Shown here one piece after another: positions 45,302 to 55,192 of a stretch of 64,000 nucleotides of DNA. How positions within the stretch are numbered: the stretch's first letter is position 1; each line of letters opens with the position of its first letter. The stretch is from Pseudoalteromonas ulvae UL12 (GTDB taxonomy: Bacteria; Pseudomonadota; Gammaproteobacteria; Enterobacterales; Alteromonadaceae). The stretch lies in contig NZ_AQHJ01000033.1 in assembly GCF_014925405.1 (NCBI RefSeq), positions 191,041 to 255,040 on the forward strand, given 5' to 3'. The position numbers and the translations under genes were made by a program. The notes below the pieces were generated by a model. That model had not been told where the DNA came from. It searched no databases and was given only the letters and a program-made list of their open reading frames with translations.

Positions 45302-46030
45302 ATGACAATGACGAATAATGTGAATATTGGTGAAATTGAGGTTTCAAGTTTTGATTCAATAGACTCTTTAATAGAAAAAGAAATTATCTTAGATACCGGT
45401 ATAAAACCAGGGGTGGCGATAGCAATTAACCCAGAGAAAGTGATCGCTGCAAGACATGATTTCTCGATCATGCAGATTCTTAATCAGGCTACTTTAAAAT
45501 ATCCAGATGGTGCTGGTGTCGCTTTTGTTATGAGTAAAAAGCTTAATAAAAAAGTTCCCCGGATCCCTGGTTGTGAGTTGTGGGAACGACTAATGTATCG
45601 CTCTGCCGAAACACAAGTGCCCGTATATCTTCTTGGTGCGAGTGAAGAGGTTATTTCTACTACAAAAGAAAAGCTTATTTCACAAGGGGTTAATGTTGTC
45701 GGCTATCAGAATGGTTTTTTTGATCATTCAAATCCTGAATCGGTTATTAAGGCTATCTCAGATTCGGGAGCAAAAATAGTATCAGTAGCACTAGGTTCTC
45801 CAAAACAAGAGCTTTTTATATTTGAATGTAAAAAGTTTATGCCTGATGTATTTTTTATGGGTGTAGGCGGTACTTATGATGTATTTACGAATAACGTGAA
45901 ACGAGCTCCAAAAATGTTTAGATTGCTAAATTTGGAATGGCTATATAGATTGCTCAGCCAGCCATCTCGCTTGTTCAGACAAGGAAGGCTTGTAGAATAT
46001 ATAGGTCTTTATTTGAAAGGGCGCTTGTAG
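45302..46030 (+). CDS. wecG: WecG/TagA-family glycosyltransferase (GT26)
   Basis: A 242-residue GT26 protein with VAIAINPEKVIAARHD, YPDGAGVAFVM, RIPGCELWERLM, VYLLGASEEV, SVALGSPKQELF and the C-terminal RAPKMFRLLNLEWLYRLLSQ. Family members WecG and TagA add ManNAcA or ManNAc to undecaprenyl-PP-GlcNAc, the product of WecA. With WecA and WecF homologues in the same region, the second sugar may be ManNAcA, though the wecB and wecC genes are not here. An ATG two codons later (45308) is an alternative start. tRNA-Arg lies 13 bases downstream on the other strand. Confidence 0.88.
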   Translation: MTMTNNVNIGEIEVSSFDSIDSLIEKEIILDTGIKPGVAIAINPEKVIAARHDFSIMQILNQATLKYPDGAGVAFVMSKKLNKKVPRIPGCELWERLMYRSAETQVPVYLLGASEEVISTTKEKLISQGVNVVGYQNGFFDHSNPESVIKAISDSGAKIVSVALGSPKQELFIFECKKFMPDVFFMGVGGTYDVFTNNVKRAPKMFRLLNLEWLYRLLSQPSRLFRQGRLVEYIGLYLKGRL

Positions 46031-46043
46031 GGGGTTATTATAC

Positions 46044-46118
46044 TGGCGCTCTCGCTAGGAATCGAACCTAGAACTTGGCCTCCGGAGGGCCACGTGATAT
46101 CCATTTCACCACGAGAGC
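46044..46118 (-). tRNA. tRNA-Arg (CCG)
   Basis: On the minus strand: acceptor GCTCTCG paired with CGAGAGC, anticodon stem TGGCC/GGCCA with loop CTCCGGA (anticodon CCG), T-arm GGTTCGATTCC, encoded CCA. A TATTAT followed by TGCCCC on the minus strand (-10 at 46152-46157) may be its promoter. Confidence 0.95.
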
Positions 46119-46326
46119 GAGTCGAGATGATGAGCGATAAGCTCAGGGGCAATAATAAATCTATCTTCTGGGAATTACTAGCGTGAAAATGCTAGATGCT
46201 TAATAATTCGGCGATATTTCAATTTTTATTTGCTATGTTAGTATAATTGCTCGCAATTTTAGCCGATTGGGCTTTAATTATGAGAACAGAGATCTCTAAT
46301 TATGACTTTTATTGAAGGAGAGCCTA

Positions 46327-46509
46327 ATGGCACTAATGACAATTGAACAAGTGGCTGAGTTTTTAGGTGTACAAGTAGAACGTGTAAAGCGCTTAGAGCG
46401 CGAGAGCTTATTAACCAGCAAAGACAAAGACGATGCTGGTAACCCAATGTTTAACGATCAAGATGTACAGCGTTACAAAGAGTTAGCCGAACGCATCGGT
46501 GGGATTTAA
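46327..46509 (+). CDS. Small helix-turn-helix DNA-binding protein (MerR/excisionase-like)
   Basis: A 60-residue protein: MALMTIEQVAEFLGVQVERV, RLERESLLTSKDKD and DDAGNPMFNDQDVQRYKELA form the winged-helix DNA-reading module of MerR/excisionase proteins without an effector domain. AAGGAG lies 6 bases before ATG 46327, which decides the start over an ATG five codons earlier. The 208 bases upstream hold a TATAAT (46242-46247). No integrase or prophage genes are near, so it looks like a resident small regulator. Its last 4 bases overlap the convergent kinase gene. Confidence 0.7.
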   Translation: MALMTIEQVAEFLGVQVERVKRLERESLLTSKDKDDAGNPMFNDQDVQRYKELAERIGGI

Positions 46510-47348
46510 TTCTGCGCATTTTGCAGTTGTGTGATTTGTGTCCACGTCAGCTTTGCTTGACTATCAAGTTGACGTGATACATACCAAAAATAACACAGCA
46601 ATAAATAAATCAGTTGGTATGTTACCAGCTTTTTTTGTGCCTGCAGAAAATCCAACTCAATATTGTTAGCAGTTAAATAAGCCCTTAGAAACTCATCTTT
46701 TTGAGTATCCGTGAGTGAAAAACTCACACTCATTGCTGCTAAGTCAAAAAAAACATCATTATTGTGAGCATACTCAAAATCGATTAAAAACCATCTGTCA
46801 TGGTGTCCGTTTTGATATCTGAGTATATTGCTGAGCTCTAAATCATTGTGGCAATAACCAATCTGCACCGGATATTGGCTGAGAGAGCTTTTCAGTTCAG
46901 AGATTAATTCGTTAAAAAATGCGTATTCAGGAAGGTGTTGATAGTGTTTAAAGTTATCGCAGACAATTAAGGGTTGGCCCGAATCCCGATGTTTGTGAAG
47001 GGTACTGAGTAGGTTTACCAGTTTATTTACTTCAAAGTGAGTACATTTTTCACCTTCGAAGTAGTCAAATAATGCAGCATTATTGTGCGTATCAACGGCG
47101 ATGACCTGAGGGCAAAGATCGAGTTGCGATAAGGTTTGTTGTGTTTTTAATTGCGCCGCAGGTAGGGGGTGACGATAAAACTTCAGCAAATAGGTATGCT
47201 TATCGGTGACTAAACAATAGTTGTCGTTACTGAGTCCTTGAGGCTGGTAAGTGAGGCTTTGCACTGACTCTTGGGGTAGGTATTCAGTGAAAATTTCAGT
47301 AACAATGGCAGGAAAAGGCCCTGTTTCAGAGCAATTAAATGGGTGCAT
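46506..47348 (-). CDS. Phosphotransferase-fold kinase, probable thiamine kinase
   Basis: A 280-residue protein of the choline/aminoglycoside kinase fold: GLSNDNYCLVTDKHTYLLKF (nucleotide loop and lysine), the catalytic loop IGYCHNDLELSNIL, and the metal-binding LIDFEYAHNNDVFFDLAA. Its gene overlaps a PnuC-type transporter gene by 14 bases, with a YkoF-like thiamine-binding protein and a TonB-dependent receptor upstream, so thiamine is the most likely substrate. Choline or another small alcohol cannot be excluded from sequence alone. Confidence 0.75.
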   Translation of the reverse strand: MHPFNCSETGPFPAIVTEIFTEYLPQESVQSLTYQPQGLSNDNYCLVTDKHTYLLKFYRHPLPAAQLKTQQTLSQLDLCPQVIAVDTHNNAALFDYFEGEKCTHFEVNKLVNLLSTLHKHRDSGQPLIVCDNFKHYQHLPEYAFFNELISELKSSLSQYPVQIGYCHNDLELSNILRYQNGHHDRWFLIDFEYAHNNDVFFDLAAMSVSFSLTDTQKDEFLRAYLTANNIELDFLQAQKKLVTYQLIYLLLCYFWYVSRQLDSQAKLTWTQITQLQNAQN

Positions 47349-47961
47349 TAATCCGGTCTTGTTGGTGATATTGTTGATGCCAAGTTTTAAAGCCCCATGC
47401 AGCCATTATCGTGTAAAAGATAAATAACACCAGAGTCGGGTAGTATCCTTTTTCGAAGTACAAATACATCGATGCGGCATCAATGACTATCCAATAAATC
47501 CAATTCTCAAGTACTTTTTGTGCCACTAAGTAGGTGGTCACTACGGCAAAGCAGGTGGTAAAGCTATCGAGATAGGCAAAATCCGCGTGGGTATAATTTT
47601 GCATTATAAAACCAAATATCACTGACACCAGTGACGTCACCAAAATAATATTGACATGGCGATGGACTGACCAGCTTTGAATGAGTTTCCCTTGCTTACT
47701 ATGTTGATTACCATAGCGCCAAATAGCCCAGCCATAAATCGCCATCAGCATGTAGTAAACATTGAGTGCGGACTCCATTAGCAGCGCACCATTCCAAAAC
47801 AGTAATGTATAAATGATGGTGCTAAAAAAGGCCGCAGGCCAACACCATAAGCTTTCTTTTATCGCCAGCAGCAGGTAAGCCATCGATAGGGCAACCGCGA
47901 GGTATTCCCAGTAAGACATGGCGGTAAACCCGCTGAGTGTACTAGTTAAAAAGTCGTTCAT
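47335..47961 (-). CDS. PnuC-family vitamin transporter, probable thiamine permease (PnuT type)
   Basis: A 208-residue membrane protein with about 7 helices and the PnuC signature: YWEYLAVALSMAYLLLAIKE, ESLWCWPAAFFSTIIYTLLF, YGWAIW, and the closing NWIYWIVIDAASMYLYFEKG. PnuC-type carriers move NMN, riboflavin or thiamine by facilitated diffusion, with trapping by a kinase. The neighbouring kinase and thiamine-binding-like gene favour thiamine. It overlaps the upstream small gene by 4 bases and the kinase gene by 14. Confidence 0.82.
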   Translation of the reverse strand: MNDFLTSTLSGFTAMSYWEYLAVALSMAYLLLAIKESLWCWPAAFFSTIIYTLLFWNGALLMESALNVYYMLMAIYGWAIWRYGNQHSKQGKLIQSWSVHRHVNIILVTSLVSVIFGFIMQNYTHADFAYLDSFTTCFAVVTTYLVAQKVLENWIYWIVIDAASMYLYFEKGYYPTLVLFIFYTIMAAWGFKTWHQQYHQQDRINAPI

Positions 47962-48215
47962 TCTTGCTCGGGTGATAAATCACCACTGATGAATTTACAG
48001 ACAAAAATGGCTTTACCAAATTCCTGATAAGAGCGTTTAATTTCTTGGCTAAGGACATTCATCACTAAATCATACTCGCCAAATACTTGGGTTGACATGG
48101 TGTTGGTGAGCACTTTGAGCTCTGTGTGCTCGTTTAAGCGATCGATAAACCCTTTGATAAATGGAATATAATCTTGGTGAAGGGGGTATTTACTGATTTC
48201 GACAGATAATTGCAT
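47958..48215 (-). CDS. YkoF/MTH1187-like thiamine-binding domain protein
   Basis: About 85 residues with the YkoF-type ferredoxin-like domain: MQLSVEISKYPLHQDYIPFI, then DRLNEHTELKVLTNTMSTQVFGEYD. In Bacillus the YkoF domain binds thiamine and its pyrimidine half. An ATG four codons upstream (48227) is an alternative start, but 48215 matches the family start. It probably belongs to one transcript with the transporter and kinase, 50-60 bases downstream of the TonB-dependent receptor gene. Confidence 0.75.
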   Translation of the reverse strand: MQLSVEISKYPLHQDYIPFIKGFIDRLNEHTELKVLTNTMSTQVFGEYDLVMNVLSQEIKRSYQEFGKAIFVCKFISGDLSPEQE

Positions 48216-48276
48216 CGTTATTCTCATTAAAAGAAGAGGTAAGCGAACCTTACCTCTTTATTCTGGTTATAGGCTT

Positions 48277-50361
48277 TTAAAAGCCATAGTTGAAGGTAAT
48301 TCCTGCGACTTGAGGTTCGCCATACTGAACATAAGTATGGGTTTCATAGCCATCTCGCGGATCGTTACCAAACTCAAAGCCACGGACTGCATAGTCTTTA
48401 TCAAAGACGTTGCGTGCCCAAACACTCACTTCCCAATCGTCACGTTGATAGGCGACTCGCGCATTGACGAGGTTGTAGCTATCCGATTTTGAATAATGGC
48501 TATCAGAGAAGTAATAATCATCTTTCCCTTCGATGCCAATATTCGCTGATATGTGATCGGTTAAGATGTAATGAGCATTGAAGGCATATTGATATTTAGG
48601 CGCTTGCGCTTGCTCGTCACCATCTTTATCTAAACCAGATGAAGTGACAAAGTCCTTAATTTTGGTTTCGAGATAGCCGACACTGCCTGTGAGACTGATG
48701 CGGTCGGTGATCTGGTACGAGCCATCAATTTCTAAGCCGTAGTTTGTGCCTGAGCTTGCGTTATCGAGGTAACCTGCAAATTTCTGCCCTGATACTTTCC
48801 AATTTTTAAGCTGGATGTCTTCACGGTACATATAAAATGCAGTTAAACGCAGGACTGTGCGATTATCTCGAGAGGTACCTTTGACACCAAACTCGGCATT
48901 CCAGAGGTATTCAGGATCAAAGTAATGATTACTCGGATCAATTTCGAGGCCTTCGTCTTGTGCTTTGGCTAATGCTTCTCCATTGACTCCGCCAGCTTTA
49001 TAGCCGCGTGATAGGCTGGTATAAATCATGGTGCGGTCTTTGACATCATGTTCAATCGCTAATTTTCCGCCAAGCATAGTATCAGAAGTCGTATCGTTGA
49101 CAGTATTATTGTCTTGATAGTTCCCTTCGTAATGCTCCAAGCGCAGCCCTGAAATTAAGCGGGTTTGCTCATCAAGGTTATGAATATATTGACCAAATAA
49201 AGCAAAGTTTTCTGTTTTATAAGCTGAAGTAAAATCTTGCGATTGCCAAGTATATTGACGCGTTAAATCAACATCACGGCTTTGGTAATAAAGCCCCGAA
49301 ATCCAACTTTGATCTTTGCCAGAGAAGGTGAGTTCAGCCGTGTGATCAGTACGATCGCGATAATACGCATCTGTAGAGCTATAACCCCAATCATGTAAAC
49401 CCGCTTCACATAACACAGGTTGCGCTGCATCATTACAGACCCAGTCTTCATCGTAGCTGTACAGAAGTTCTGAATCCATTGCGGTCAGGTTAAATGCGAT
49501 ATCGGCAGAGGCCAAACCCGTATACACATTATTTAATGCAAGCGCTTTACTGAGTTGATTATCTTGCCCTGGCTCATCAGCCACACTGGTGCGGCTATTA
49601 TCAAGGGTAAAGCCATCGTAGCCGTTATTAATGTCGGTGTAATGTACCGTTGCTAAGCTCGAAAACTCATCGCTCCACTGCTGGGCGACTTTAAAGCGGC
49701 CAACGACCTCATCGCGCCCTTGGCTATCTTCAACACCTAAGTACGGGTTGCTAACAAAGCCATCACTTTTTGATTGGTAAACACTACCATGTGCCGCAGT
49801 TGATTCTGTTAGGCCTTGGCCAAATGCAAAGCCTGCCTCTGAGCTGTTGTATGTGCCGGCACCCAGTTTAATTTTCAGGTGCTGCTCTTGGGTTGGTTCG
49901 GCGGTAGTGATATTAATCATGCCAGCTAGTGCATCGGCACCAAAGCGTGTGCCTTGAGGGCCGCGATAAATTTCGACTTGTTGCGCGTCAAATAATAGTG
50001 CCGCGCCACCTAATCCTGAATAATTAATGCCATCAATAATCACGCCGACGGAAGGATTGATCGGGTCAACAAATTGAGAACGCAAACCGACACCGCGAAT
50101 TTGCACAAAACGACCACGTGATGCACCCGCGGTAAAGTTAACGTTTGCAGCGGCAGCTAAAATTTCATCCAAATAAGTCGCATTGCGTTGGTTAATTTCA
50201 GTGTCAGTAAACAAAGATGCGCTGGCACTAAGCGTTTGGATGCTTTCATTTTTGAAATCACCATTAATTACAACACGTTCAATTTCGCTTTCATCAGCAA
50301 GGAGTGGTAATGAGATTGCTTGACTGATCGCGATGGCTATTAAAGAGGTACGTAGATTCAT
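48277..50361 (-). CDS. TonB-dependent outer-membrane receptor, probably for thiamine
   Basis: A 694-residue receptor. A signal peptide (about 22 residues, MNLRTSLIAIAISQAISLPL) is followed by a short TonB-box region (IERVVING) and the plug domain (GRFVQIRGVGLRSQFVDP, VEIYRGPQGTRFGADALAG). A 22-strand-type barrel then ends NYGF with terminal Phe. The substrate is inferred only from the salvage genes downstream (YkoF-like protein, PnuC-type permease, kinase). The 240-base upstream region shows no TPP riboswitch on this strand and no clear Fur box, so regulation is not evident. Confidence 0.9.
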   Translation of the reverse strand: MNLRTSLIAIAISQAISLPLLADESEIERVVINGDFKNESIQTLSASASLFTDTEINQRNATYLDEILAAAANVNFTAGASRGRFVQIRGVGLRSQFVDPINPSVGVIIDGINYSGLGGAALLFDAQQVEIYRGPQGTRFGADALAGMINITTAEPTQEQHLKIKLGAGTYNSSEAGFAFGQGLTESTAAHGSVYQSKSDGFVSNPYLGVEDSQGRDEVVGRFKVAQQWSDEFSSLATVHYTDINNGYDGFTLDNSRTSVADEPGQDNQLSKALALNNVYTGLASADIAFNLTAMDSELLYSYDEDWVCNDAAQPVLCEAGLHDWGYSSTDAYYRDRTDHTAELTFSGKDQSWISGLYYQSRDVDLTRQYTWQSQDFTSAYKTENFALFGQYIHNLDEQTRLISGLRLEHYEGNYQDNNTVNDTTSDTMLGGKLAIEHDVKDRTMIYTSLSRGYKAGGVNGEALAKAQDEGLEIDPSNHYFDPEYLWNAEFGVKGTSRDNRTVLRLTAFYMYREDIQLKNWKVSGQKFAGYLDNASSGTNYGLEIDGSYQITDRISLTGSVGYLETKIKDFVTSSGLDKDGDEQAQAPKYQYAFNAHYILTDHISANIGIEGKDDYYFSDSHYSKSDSYNLVNARVAYQRDDWEVSVWARNVFDKDYAVRGFEFGNDPRDGYETHTYVQYGEPQVAGITFNYGF

Positions 50362-50601
50362 TAAAGTTCACTTGTCCTTATTTGAGGGCTGTAGTGTATT
50401 AAAAAGTCAGTATTTTATAAAGGTAATGCATACCCAATTCAGAGCTTGTCTGGCTATGTTATATAATTAAAACGTATTGTTAGCATTATACTCATTAGCA
50501 ATGATTATGGATTGCTTTTTGAGTCGTTGCTATACAGTCGTCATACCATGTGCAATCAATTAGTGTGTTATAAAGCCTAAAAACTCAAACAGAGAACCCT
50601 A

Positions 50602-51003
50602 ATGAGCTTCCGAATAGACTTAAAAGTGCGTGATTATGAATGTGATTTACAAGGGATTGTAAATAATGGAGTGTATTTTAATTACTTAGAGCATGCTCGT
50701 CATGAATTTTTACATGCCAATCAAATTGATTTTGCCAAACTTGCAGCCGATAAAATTAATCTAGTGGTGATCCGCAGTGAAATTGATTTTAAAGCGTCGT
50801 TAATGCCGGGTGATGAGTTTTATATCCTTGTGACACCAAAGCGTACATCGAAATTGAAATTTGCGTTTGAGCAGCAGATTTATCGCACTCGTGACGATAA
50901 GCTGGTGGTTTCGGCTGTGATCATTGGTACTTCGGTGAATGAGCGAGGGCGTCCGTTTGTTTCAGCCGAAATCGATCAGGTTTTTCCATTGCAGATAGAG
51001 TGA
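50602..51003 (+). CDS. Hotdog-fold acyl-CoA thioesterase (4HBT/YbgC-like)
   Basis: A 133-residue hotdog-fold protein with DLKVRDYECDLQGIVNNGVY, where the D-x-x-G-I-V-x-N-x-x-Y catalytic pattern of 4-hydroxybenzoyl-CoA/YbgC thioesterases is clear, then YLEHARHEFL. It hydrolyses acyl-CoA thioesters in the cytosol; the acyl group is not predictable. It is divergent from the TonB receptor gene and converges on the META-domain gene with a 14-base gap. Confidence 0.88.
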   Translation: MSFRIDLKVRDYECDLQGIVNNGVYFNYLEHARHEFLHANQIDFAKLAADKINLVVIRSEIDFKASLMPGDEFYILVTPKRTSKLKFAFEQQIYRTRDDKLVVSAVIIGTSVNERGRPFVSAEIDQVFPLQIE

Positions 51004-51017
51004 TTGAATATCTGTGA

Positions 51018-51431
51018 TTATTCAGTGTGAGTCGTCACTTTTATAAACTTAAGCTGATTATCGCCATTAAGCATTAAGGTGTCTTGGTTGAGTTTAAGAG
51101 TTGAGGTGTGACTCAACATTGAAAAAAACAATTGCTCCAACTCATTTATCTCTGTAGAGCAACTTTTTCGAGTCATACCCAGTTGCTCAACACGAAAACC
51201 ATCATCACTGATAATGCCTTGGCCAAAAAATTGATTACAACCTGCAAAACCATTGACTCGCATGCCTTCGTTAAAACGCAATGTGAGTGTTGGATTAGCG
51301 AGAGTATGTTGATCAACACTCATTAGTTGAAAAGTGTGCGGTGTTAACTGTTGCGTGATAGTCGTTTGAGTCGATTGGCAACCGATTAAAAAAAACAGAG
51401 AAAAACAGACAATAATGGCGGCTAATTTCAT
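51018..51431 (-). CDS. META-domain (HslJ-like) lipoprotein
   Basis: A 137-residue exported protein. MKLAAIIVCFSLFFLIGC gives a lipoprotein signal with Cys18; the META domain follows (TLRFNEGMRVNGFAGCNQFF, then LGMTRKSC and LEQLFFSML). HslJ-like META proteins are envelope-stress related in E. coli. An in-frame start four codons earlier (51443) is possible, but 51431 has GAG at a normal distance and the better signal peptide. Confidence 0.82.
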   Translation of the reverse strand: MKLAAIIVCFSLFFLIGCQSTQTTITQQLTPHTFQLMSVDQHTLANPTLTLRFNEGMRVNGFAGCNQFFGQGIISDDGFRVEQLGMTRKSCSTEINELEQLFFSMLSHTSTLKLNQDTLMLNGDNQLKFIKVTTHTE

Positions 51432-51521
51432 GAAAAGACTCAAAATTGGAACGAAATTAGATCATAGCAACTTTTTCATCCTTCTGCTGTGGCAATTTAG
51501 TTAATGATTTGCAGCAATTAT

Positions 51522-51790
51522 TTAGGGACTGTTGATCTTTCGTGATGATTTTTGCAGCGAATTGTTGGGTATTTATACAAGGCAGCGCTTTTGTGGTGTA
51601 GCGAGCTACACGAAAAAGCGATAACGCCGTAGAAATAGCCAACAAACGCTGCCCGAAGGATTCGGCTAAAAGCGCATTTCTCTTTGTTGAGCAGTATTTG
51701 CTTAGAATGACTAGGCTACACACAGCTCGGGGCGATAAAAACGCTTTTATCTCGAACAAAATTTAACCACGAAAGATCAACAGCCCCTAA
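51522..51790. mobile_element. 269-bp MITE-like element with 23-bp terminal inverted repeats
   Basis: The left end TTAGGGACTGTTGATCTTTC(GTG) and the right end, which reads TTAGGGGCTGTTGATCTTTC(GTG) on the other strand, are inverted repeats differing at one base. TA at both outer ends is consistent with a TA target duplication. Inside is a 7-bp palindrome pair GTGTAGC/GCTACAC near 51595-51610. There is no transposase; a 100-codon open frame on the minus strand has no protein-like features. It sits between the META-domain gene and the thi riboswitch. Confidence 0.75.
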
Positions 51791-51872
51791 CCTAGTAGTA
51801 AAAGATTATTTGGATAATTGAATTTTTCTCCCTTGCGTCTCAAATTGAGGATCAGTACACTAAGGTCAGTTA

Positions 51873-51969
51873 CTTGTCGGAGTGCCAATGTTAGTAATCT
51901 AACGGAGGCTGAGATCGCGAAAGCGGGATCCGTGAACCTGAACAGACTCATATCTGCGTAGGAAACAAG
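51873..51969 (+). promoter_or_regulatory. TPP riboswitch (THI box) of the thi operon
   Basis: The conserved pieces are in order: CTTGTCGGAGTGCC, the GGCTGAGA core, an internal GATCGCGAAAGCGGGATCC hairpin, GTGAACCTGAACAG, CTGCGTAGGAAACAAG. CTTGT pairs with ACAAG to close P1. Thiamine pyrophosphate binding would shut off thiC expression. Downstream, before the ATG, are hairpins at 51992-52012 (GTGCAC arms) and 52033-52044 (UUCG-capped). A CACCT at 52043 could pair with the AGGTG of the thiC ribosome-binding site, suggesting translational control. Confidence 0.95.
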
Positions 51970-52099
51970 CTGCCCTCATTCGGGTGTGTTTGTGCACTCG
52001 AAAAACGTGCACTCTCCACTAAAATGATGCAATGACTTCGGTCACCTTGAACCTTTTTTCAGTGTTTATGCACACATCTTGAAAGCCAAAGATCTCTGA

Positions 52100-54094
<1,995 letters not shown>

Positions 54095-54110
54095 CTAAGC
54101 GAGCAAAACG

Positions 54111-55184
54111 ATGAAAAAACACATTGCGATTGTTGGTTTTGGCTTAACGGGGCGATTAGCTGCGCTGCAGTTAGCGGATGAGTTCTCGCTCAGTATTTTT
54201 GAAGCCAGTGACTTTGATGCAAGCCAAAGCGCAGGAGCAGTAGCTGCCGCAATGCTTGCACCACTGGCTGAATCTGTGCTTTGTGAGCCTGATTTGGCGG
54301 AACTTGGTTTGCAATCTATTGCCCGTTGGCCTGAGATTATCAAGCACTTAAATGGTGATGTGTTTTTTCAACAACAAGGTGCGCTGATTGTTGCGCATCA
54401 ACAAGATTTTGCCGACTTACAACTCTTTTCCAATCGCTTAAAGCCTCTGCAGCAGCAACAAGCACAATGGCTGAACGGCGAGCAGATCAATCAATTAGAA
54501 CCTGGATTGGGTCTGCGTTTTCAAAAAGGGATGTTTTTACCTTGCGAGGGGCAACTCGATAATACTGCTTTTTATCAAGCGAGCTACCAGACCTTATTGC
54601 AAAAAGAGATTGAATGGTTTTTTGGTCAGCAGGTGGCCATCGATGGTCAGCAGGTTGCAGGAAAAAGCTTTGATTTAGTGATTGATTGTCGAGGCTTGGG
54701 AGCAAAATCACAATGTTCTGGGCTTCGAGGAGTGCGGGGCGAAGTCGCCCGCGTGCATGCTCCAGAAGTAACGTTATCACGGCCTGTGCGCTTGATGCAT
54801 CCTCGTTATCCTATTTACATAGTCCCCAAACCGAATCATGAGTTTGTGATTGGTGCGACAGAAATAGAATCTCAAGATGAACGTGCTGTGACGGTGCGCT
54901 CAACCCTAGAGCTGTTATCTGCAGCTTATACGATAGATTCAGGGTTTGCGGAAGCGCAGATCTTGAGTTTAAAAAGTGGCCTAAGACCGAGTTTTGTCGA
55001 TAACCGACCACAGATCACGCTCGATCAGCAGTTAATTTGTATCAATGGTCTCTATCGGCATGGGTATTTGTTGGCGCCTGTGCTAGTGGATGAAGTAGTG
55101 CGTCAAGCTCGTCATCGGTTGCTCGAATCAGATTTTGTGCCAGCCAGTGAGCATATCGCTGAGTTGGTAACATGGATAAAGTAA
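54111..55184 (+). CDS. thiO: ThiO-like FAD-dependent glycine oxidase
   Basis: A 357-residue DAO-family flavoenzyme giving the dehydroglycine needed for the thiazole ring. It has the FAD-binding IAIVGFGLTGRLAALQLADE, SAGAVAAAMLAPLAE, a substrate-side VIDCRGLGAKS and the C-terminal NGLYRHGYLLAPVL. Use of ThiO instead of the anaerobic ThiH fits an aerobic marine organism. It overlaps the region of the thiS start. Confidence 0.93.
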   Translation: MKKHIAIVGFGLTGRLAALQLADEFSLSIFEASDFDASQSAGAVAAAMLAPLAESVLCEPDLAELGLQSIARWPEIIKHLNGDVFFQQQGALIVAHQQDFADLQLFSNRLKPLQQQQAQWLNGEQINQLEPGLGLRFQKGMFLPCEGQLDNTAFYQASYQTLLQKEIEWFFGQQVAIDGQQVAGKSFDLVIDCRGLGAKSQCSGLRGVRGEVARVHAPEVTLSRPVRLMHPRYPIYIVPKPNHEFVIGATEIESQDERAVTVRSTLELLSAAYTIDSGFAEAQILSLKSGLRPSFVDNRPQITLDQQLICINGLYRHGYLLAPVLVDEVVRQARHRLLESDFVPASEHIAELVTWIK

Positions 55185-55192
55185 ACAATAAC

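Noticed and set aside
46044..46509. Genomic-island attachment site at tRNA-Arg, with the small helix-turn-helix gene as excisionase
   Set aside because: No integrase, no second copy of the tRNA 3' end, and the small gene lies on the 5' side of the tRNA.
50362..50601. TPP riboswitch or Fur box before the TonB-dependent receptor
   Set aside because: On the minus strand none of the conserved THI-box segments is present, and the AT-rich palindromic bits near 50480 match a Fur site only poorly.
51457..51759. A 100-codon open frame on the minus strand between the META-domain gene and the riboswitch
   Set aside because: It lies almost wholly within the MITE-like element, has no ribosome-binding site, and its composition follows the repeat rather than a protein.
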